Shown here piece after piece: positions 60,267 to 64,000 of a stretch of DNA of 64,000 bases (within the stretch, counting starts at the first letter, position 1; each line of letters begins with the position of its first letter). Source of the DNA: Sambucus nigra (lineage: Eukaryota > Streptophyta > Magnoliopsida > Dipsacales > Adoxaceae); the NCBI GenBank assembly GCA_949130495.1, contig OX422222.1:102847709-102911708 (forward strand), written 5' to 3'. Made by a program: the position numbers and the translations under genes. The notes under the pieces were generated by a model that was given only the letters and a program-made list of their open reading frames with translations, searched no databases and was not told where the DNA came from.

Positions 60267-62111
60267 ATGGCACTGGAGATGCCACCACCACCACTTCCTC
60301 CACCTGATAGTGGAGTAGGACCCAGTTCCAGTCAGTCACCACCTCAGTCTGAGATGGCTGATGTGGCGGCAGCCTTGAAGTCTCTGGCAGCAAGCCGGTG
60401 GATCATGCCGGAGCAGTTTATAGCTCTAATCCAAAACATACAAAGATCATCAGGGGTCTCACCTAAGATATTTACTCCGGCAGCAACTCCAGGGCAATAT
60501 GAGGCTAGGGGACCACCCCAGGTGCCATGCAAAGACTTGCCACCTCCATAGCGGCGGAGGGATATTGCTGACCCCCAGCGTCTATGCTTGGGGAGGCAAG
60601 GAAACTCTTGCCCTGAGAATAGGTATGATGCTTTGGAGGGAGAGGAGGCCCCCATAGAATGCTGGGAGCCGTATGAGGTCTCCAATAATACTGTACCACT
60701 TCTCCAGGAGAGTAGGGAAGTGTGGGAGGAGAAATCCTGAAGATCACCCAAGAGGCTCCGCTTTTGATCGCTTGAGCAGGGGGTCGGCCTTCGAGAGGCT
60801 GGACCCAGTAATGACTTGCGGGAAAAATTGTGCAGATCAAGGAGTTCTGTGAGATCCAAAAGGGAGGAAGCAGATGGCCGACCCCAAGGACGGTACGATG
60901 GTCAAGGGGAAATAAACAGCCAATGCAGGCCTGCCGCAGCAGAACCCTCCATCCACCTCCAAGAGGTGGCAGGGGATAACATAGGTCAAGCTGACCCTAC
61001 GAGGCCTTGGAATTACTCTATCTAGCTGTTGGAGGATAAGATTGGCGATATTCTGAAGAGTCGGAACCCTCTTCAGAGAGGATACACCATAGGATCACCC
61101 TTTGTGGTGAAGATAGTCAACTTCCTAACGCCATCCAAGTTCAAGCCACCTCTGGTCACCCCTCGGTCTGACGGGAGTACCAACCCTGTCCACCATATTA
61201 AGATGTACCAATCAATGACAAACATATACTCTATCACAGTTGAGATGAGGTGTCATGCCTTTTCTGGCACTCTGACTGGGGCTGCCCATGTCTGGTATAT
61301 GTCTCTTCCAAAAAACTCCATTAAAAACTTTAAGCAGTTGGCAGACCGGTTTATCCATAACTTTTTCTTTGGGGTGAGGCCAAAGAAGAAGATTACCCAC
61401 CTGCTCTATGTTAAGCAGGGGAAGAACGAGACACTAAGAGACTACATAGCCAGATTCAACAAAGAAAAGTTAGAAGTGGAAGACTATGAGGAGAGCATAG
61501 CCATAACCGCCCTCATTGGCGGACTCCAGAAGGGGAAGCTGCTATGGAAACTTGCTGAAGACCCTCCGAGGACGATGGATAAATTGCTGTCGACAGCAGG
61601 AAAGGTGATGAACGCCGAAGAGGCGATGGCCACAAAATACAAAGATGAAAAAGGAGGCACTGGTGGGGGTAAGTACTCAAAGAAGAACAAAGAGGGGAAG
61701 AAGAGGTCTACGGACGATAAGTTTATGGATTACACCCCTCTAACGGTCAGCTGTGAACATATTCTCAATGAGATAAAGAGCGACCGGTCCCTGAAGTGCC
61801 CTGAGAAGTTGAGGGCAGCCCCCAATAAGAGGAACAAAAACCTGTGGTGTGAATTTCACCAAGACCATGGCCACGTGATAGAAAAATGCTTTGCTCTGAA
61901 AGATGAGATTGAAAAAATGTTTAAATAAGGGAAGTTAAGGAAGTACATTGATAAGAGTGCCTTCAATAGGGGCCGAGGGGATGACCCCAGAAAGAAGAGA
62001 GGTGATACATGCCGAGAAGATCCTCCAAATCTAAGGGACGATCCTTCAGATGATGAGGACGACCCCGACCTCCCTCCAAGAGATGACCAAGGTCCTGTCA
62101 AGAGGTTTAAT
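60267..62111 (+). pseudogene. gag: Tat-lineage gag
   Basis: Starts at ATG 60,267 with a Pro/Ser-rich segment (MALEMPPPPLPPPDSGVGPS). In one frame it crosses TAG 60,549-60,551, TGA 60,738-60,740, TGA 60,765-60,767, TAG 61,023-61,025 and TAA 61,926-61,928; no frameshift was seen. The capsid core at about 61,190-61,530 shows RCHAFSGTLTGAAHVWYMSL and LADRFIHNFF. The finger WCEFHQDHGHVIEKC near 61,847-61,891 is the Tat-style C/H motif. A lysine-rich linker lies before it and an Asp-rich linker after it, leading into protease. Confidence 0.85.
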
Positions 62112-64000
62112 ATGATCTTTCTCGGAGTGGGAATAATCTCCGAGGGTGTAGCAGGAGGAGGGTCAGAGGTCGCCGACAAGAAGGACCATGTAGCTGAGGC
62201 CAAGGCAGTGACAAAAGTTGTACACTCAACCTCCCTGGAGGCAAAGTTAGAAAAGAGAAAGAAGGTTGACATGGACACTCTGATAGTGGGATTCTCAAGA
62301 ATAGACTTCAAAGGCCTCTTAGCCCCACATGATGACCCTCTCGTCATCACTACCAGGGTGCACAGATGCGAGGTGCCGAGGATCTTGGTAGATGGGCGTA
62401 GCTCTACAGATGTGATGTTTTGGCCATACTTCAAATCCTTTGGCCTCAGTCGTGATAGACTCGTCCCATACCATAACCCATTGATTGGGTTATGTGGGGA
62501 AAAGGTTCATCCCCTTGGAGTGTATGAGGCTGATGTTAGGATAGGGGACGAGTGGCCGAGATGGCTTACCAAGAAGGTCAGCTTCTTTGTGATGGATGAA
62601 CATGTCTTCTCGGCCTACAACATTATACTGGGGTGAGTAACCCTCAAGGGGTTTGAAGTTGTGCCGTCTACGGTCCATCAGATGATTAAATTTCCCACCC
62701 CTTACGGGGTAGGGGAAGTCTAGGGAGACCAGACGACAGCGCGGGAATGTTATTTTAATTCCGCCTAAGAAAGAGAGGCACACCAGAAGACAACAACCAC
62801 TTATAATATTGACACCCTTGACCCCAGGGATGAGAAAAAATTTTAAAAAGGAGAAGTCGCGGAAGAGGTAGAATCCATCATCCTCAATGAGGATGATTCG
62901 GAAAAAACTATCCAAGTAGGCAAAGCTATAAAGATAGACATAAAAGAAGACCTCATCAAGCTGTTGAGGAGAAGACATAGTGTCTTTGCATGGAGTCATG
63001 CAAATATGTCGGGGATCGACCCCGAAATTATGAGCCACAAGCTTAACGTGGTGGAGGGTGCAAAGCCAGTGAAGCAGAAGAGGAGAGTTTATTCTCGAGA
63101 TAAGTATGAGGTCATTAGTGATGAGGTAAAGAAGCTTGAAGATGCAGAGTTTATCAGGGAGGTCATCTATCCCGAATGGCTATCCAATCCAGTCATTGTC
63201 CTAAAAGCCAACGGGAAGTGGAGGATGTCTGTAGACTTTATAGACCTCAACAAGCATTGTCCCAAAGACAACTTCCCTCTCCCCCGCATTGATCAGATGG
63301 TAGATGCTACCGCAGGCCATGAGCTCATGAGCTTCATGGATGCCTATTCAGGGTACAACCAGATCTTCATGAACCCCGAAGACTCGGAGAAAACAACATT
63401 CCTTACTAATAAGGGGACATACTGTTATAGGTTAAAGCCCTTTGGCCTAAAGTATATGGGGGCAACATATCAGCGCCCTATGAATAAAATGTTTGAAGAC
63501 CAAATTGGGAAGTCTATGGAAGTTTACGTAGATGACATGCTGACCAACAGCTCAAAGGCCGACGATCATGTAGCCGACTTCGAGAGGACCTTTAACACAA
63601 TGGAAACGTACCGAATGAAGCTCAACCCGGCCAAGTGTGCTTTTGGGGTCGGGGCAGGGAAGTTCTTGGGGTTCATTATTAACCAAAGAGGCATCGAGGA
63701 CAAACCTGAAAAGATAAAGTCCCTTATAGAGATGAAGACCCCCAAGATCATCAAAGACGTTCAAAGGCTCACAGGGCGAGTGGCCGCTTTGAATAAGTTT
63801 GTGTCCAGAGCTACAGACAAGTGTTTACCGTTTTGCAAAATTCTCAGAAAGGCCTTCGAATGGACTAAAGAGTGTGATGAGTCTTTTAAGGAGTTAAAGT
63901 CATACCTAGGGTCTCCCTTGCTGTTGTCACGACCCGTGCAGGGAGAACGATTTTATGTGTACCTAGCTATCTCAGAATCAGCCATTAGTGCAGCAATCAT
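62112..64000 (+). pseudogene. pol: Tat-lineage pol: protease and RT, truncated by window end
   Basis: Same frame as gag. The protease-like part (about 62,340-62,640) has RILVDGRSSTDVMF, where the family usually shows Asp-x-Gly-Ser-Ser; here the Gly is Arg. Stops: TGA 62,634-62,636, TAG 62,721-62,723, TAA 62,766-62,768 and TAA 62,844-62,846. From 62,847 the frame is open to the window end: RT with LSNPVIVLKANGKWRMSVDF, FMDAYSGYNQIFM, the catalytic YVDDM at 63,525-63,539, and the start of the RNase H region (RFYVYLAISESAISAAI) at the edge. Substitutions in conserved blocks (for example PFGLKYMGATYQR) suggest an older copy than the Athila-type one. Confidence 0.85.

Larger units (their letters stand above)
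58862..64000 (+). mobile_element. Tat-lineage Ty3/gypsy element (5' part)
   Basis: Starts with an LTR at TGTATATACCC and runs off the window inside pol. The primer-site block TTGGCGCTATCTGTGGGAAC is of the TTGGCGCCGTCTGTGGGAA type that I associate with Tat-lineage elements. The gag finger style and the RT sequence support that lineage. The 3' LTR and target duplication lie outside the window. Confidence 0.85.

Overview
This window looks like repeat-rich nuclear DNA of a flowering plant, probably a eudicot. It is AT-rich, carries no complete host gene that I can support, and is dominated by Ty3/gypsy LTR retrotransposons, Helitron termini, microsatellites and fragments of host genes. All coding calls are from reading translations by eye; no database search was possible.

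Region 1 (1-13,825): AT-rich sequence with (TA)n tracts, a Helitron 3' terminus on the + strand (ends 7,315), and a Helitron 5' terminus on the - strand (starts 11,075). Just inside the latter is a captured two-exon fragment of an At4g22758-like (DUF7054) gene that still has its intron and its splice sites but carries a frameshift and a nonsense codon. Other small minus-strand coding scraps lie at 1.7, 3.3 and 8.3 kb.

Region 2 (13,831-26,262): a full-length Athila-type element with 1.5-kb LTRs, a perfect 5-bp target duplication (TAGTG), a tRNA-Asp primer site, a single-frame gag-pol with four in-frame stops and no frameshift, and an extra third ORF. A 12-bp palindrome (CGAACCGGTTCG) occurs in both LTRs and as a four-copy array before a TATA box and CT-rich leader that precede the third ORF.

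Region 3 (26,268-39,303): a RING-H2 fragment, a second Helitron 3' terminus (ends 28,481), a minus-strand LTR-like block ending at 31,175, a CCHC gag scrap, and a degraded plus-strand solo LTR (about 34,610-37,464).

Region 4 (39,309-56,685): a large LTR element with 3.9-kb LTRs, TSD GCCTC, an iMet-type primer site and only 1.66 kb of non-coding interior (a LARD-like, non-autonomous element). Its 5' LTR is split by a minus-strand Tekay/Del-type chromovirus (41,190-49,103, TSD GGCTT). The intact 3' LTR at about 54,616 shows the empty site. The chromovirus has one normal 3' LTR, but its 5' LTR is reduced to 118 bp that forms an inverted repeat of the LTR 3' tip, so both element ends carry the same (U5) terminus.

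Region 5 (56,779-64,000): two minus-strand LTR fragments, the second cut by a plus-strand Tat-lineage element (58,862 to beyond the window). That element has a 37-bp minisatellite in its LTR and a gag-PR-RT frame with nine in-frame stops.

Cross-cutting points: four LTR families each hold a short cluster of CG-containing palindromes with different cores, and 21 premature stops in about 15 kb of element coding sequence are all in frame with no frameshift seen, mostly of the kind expected from C-to-T change.
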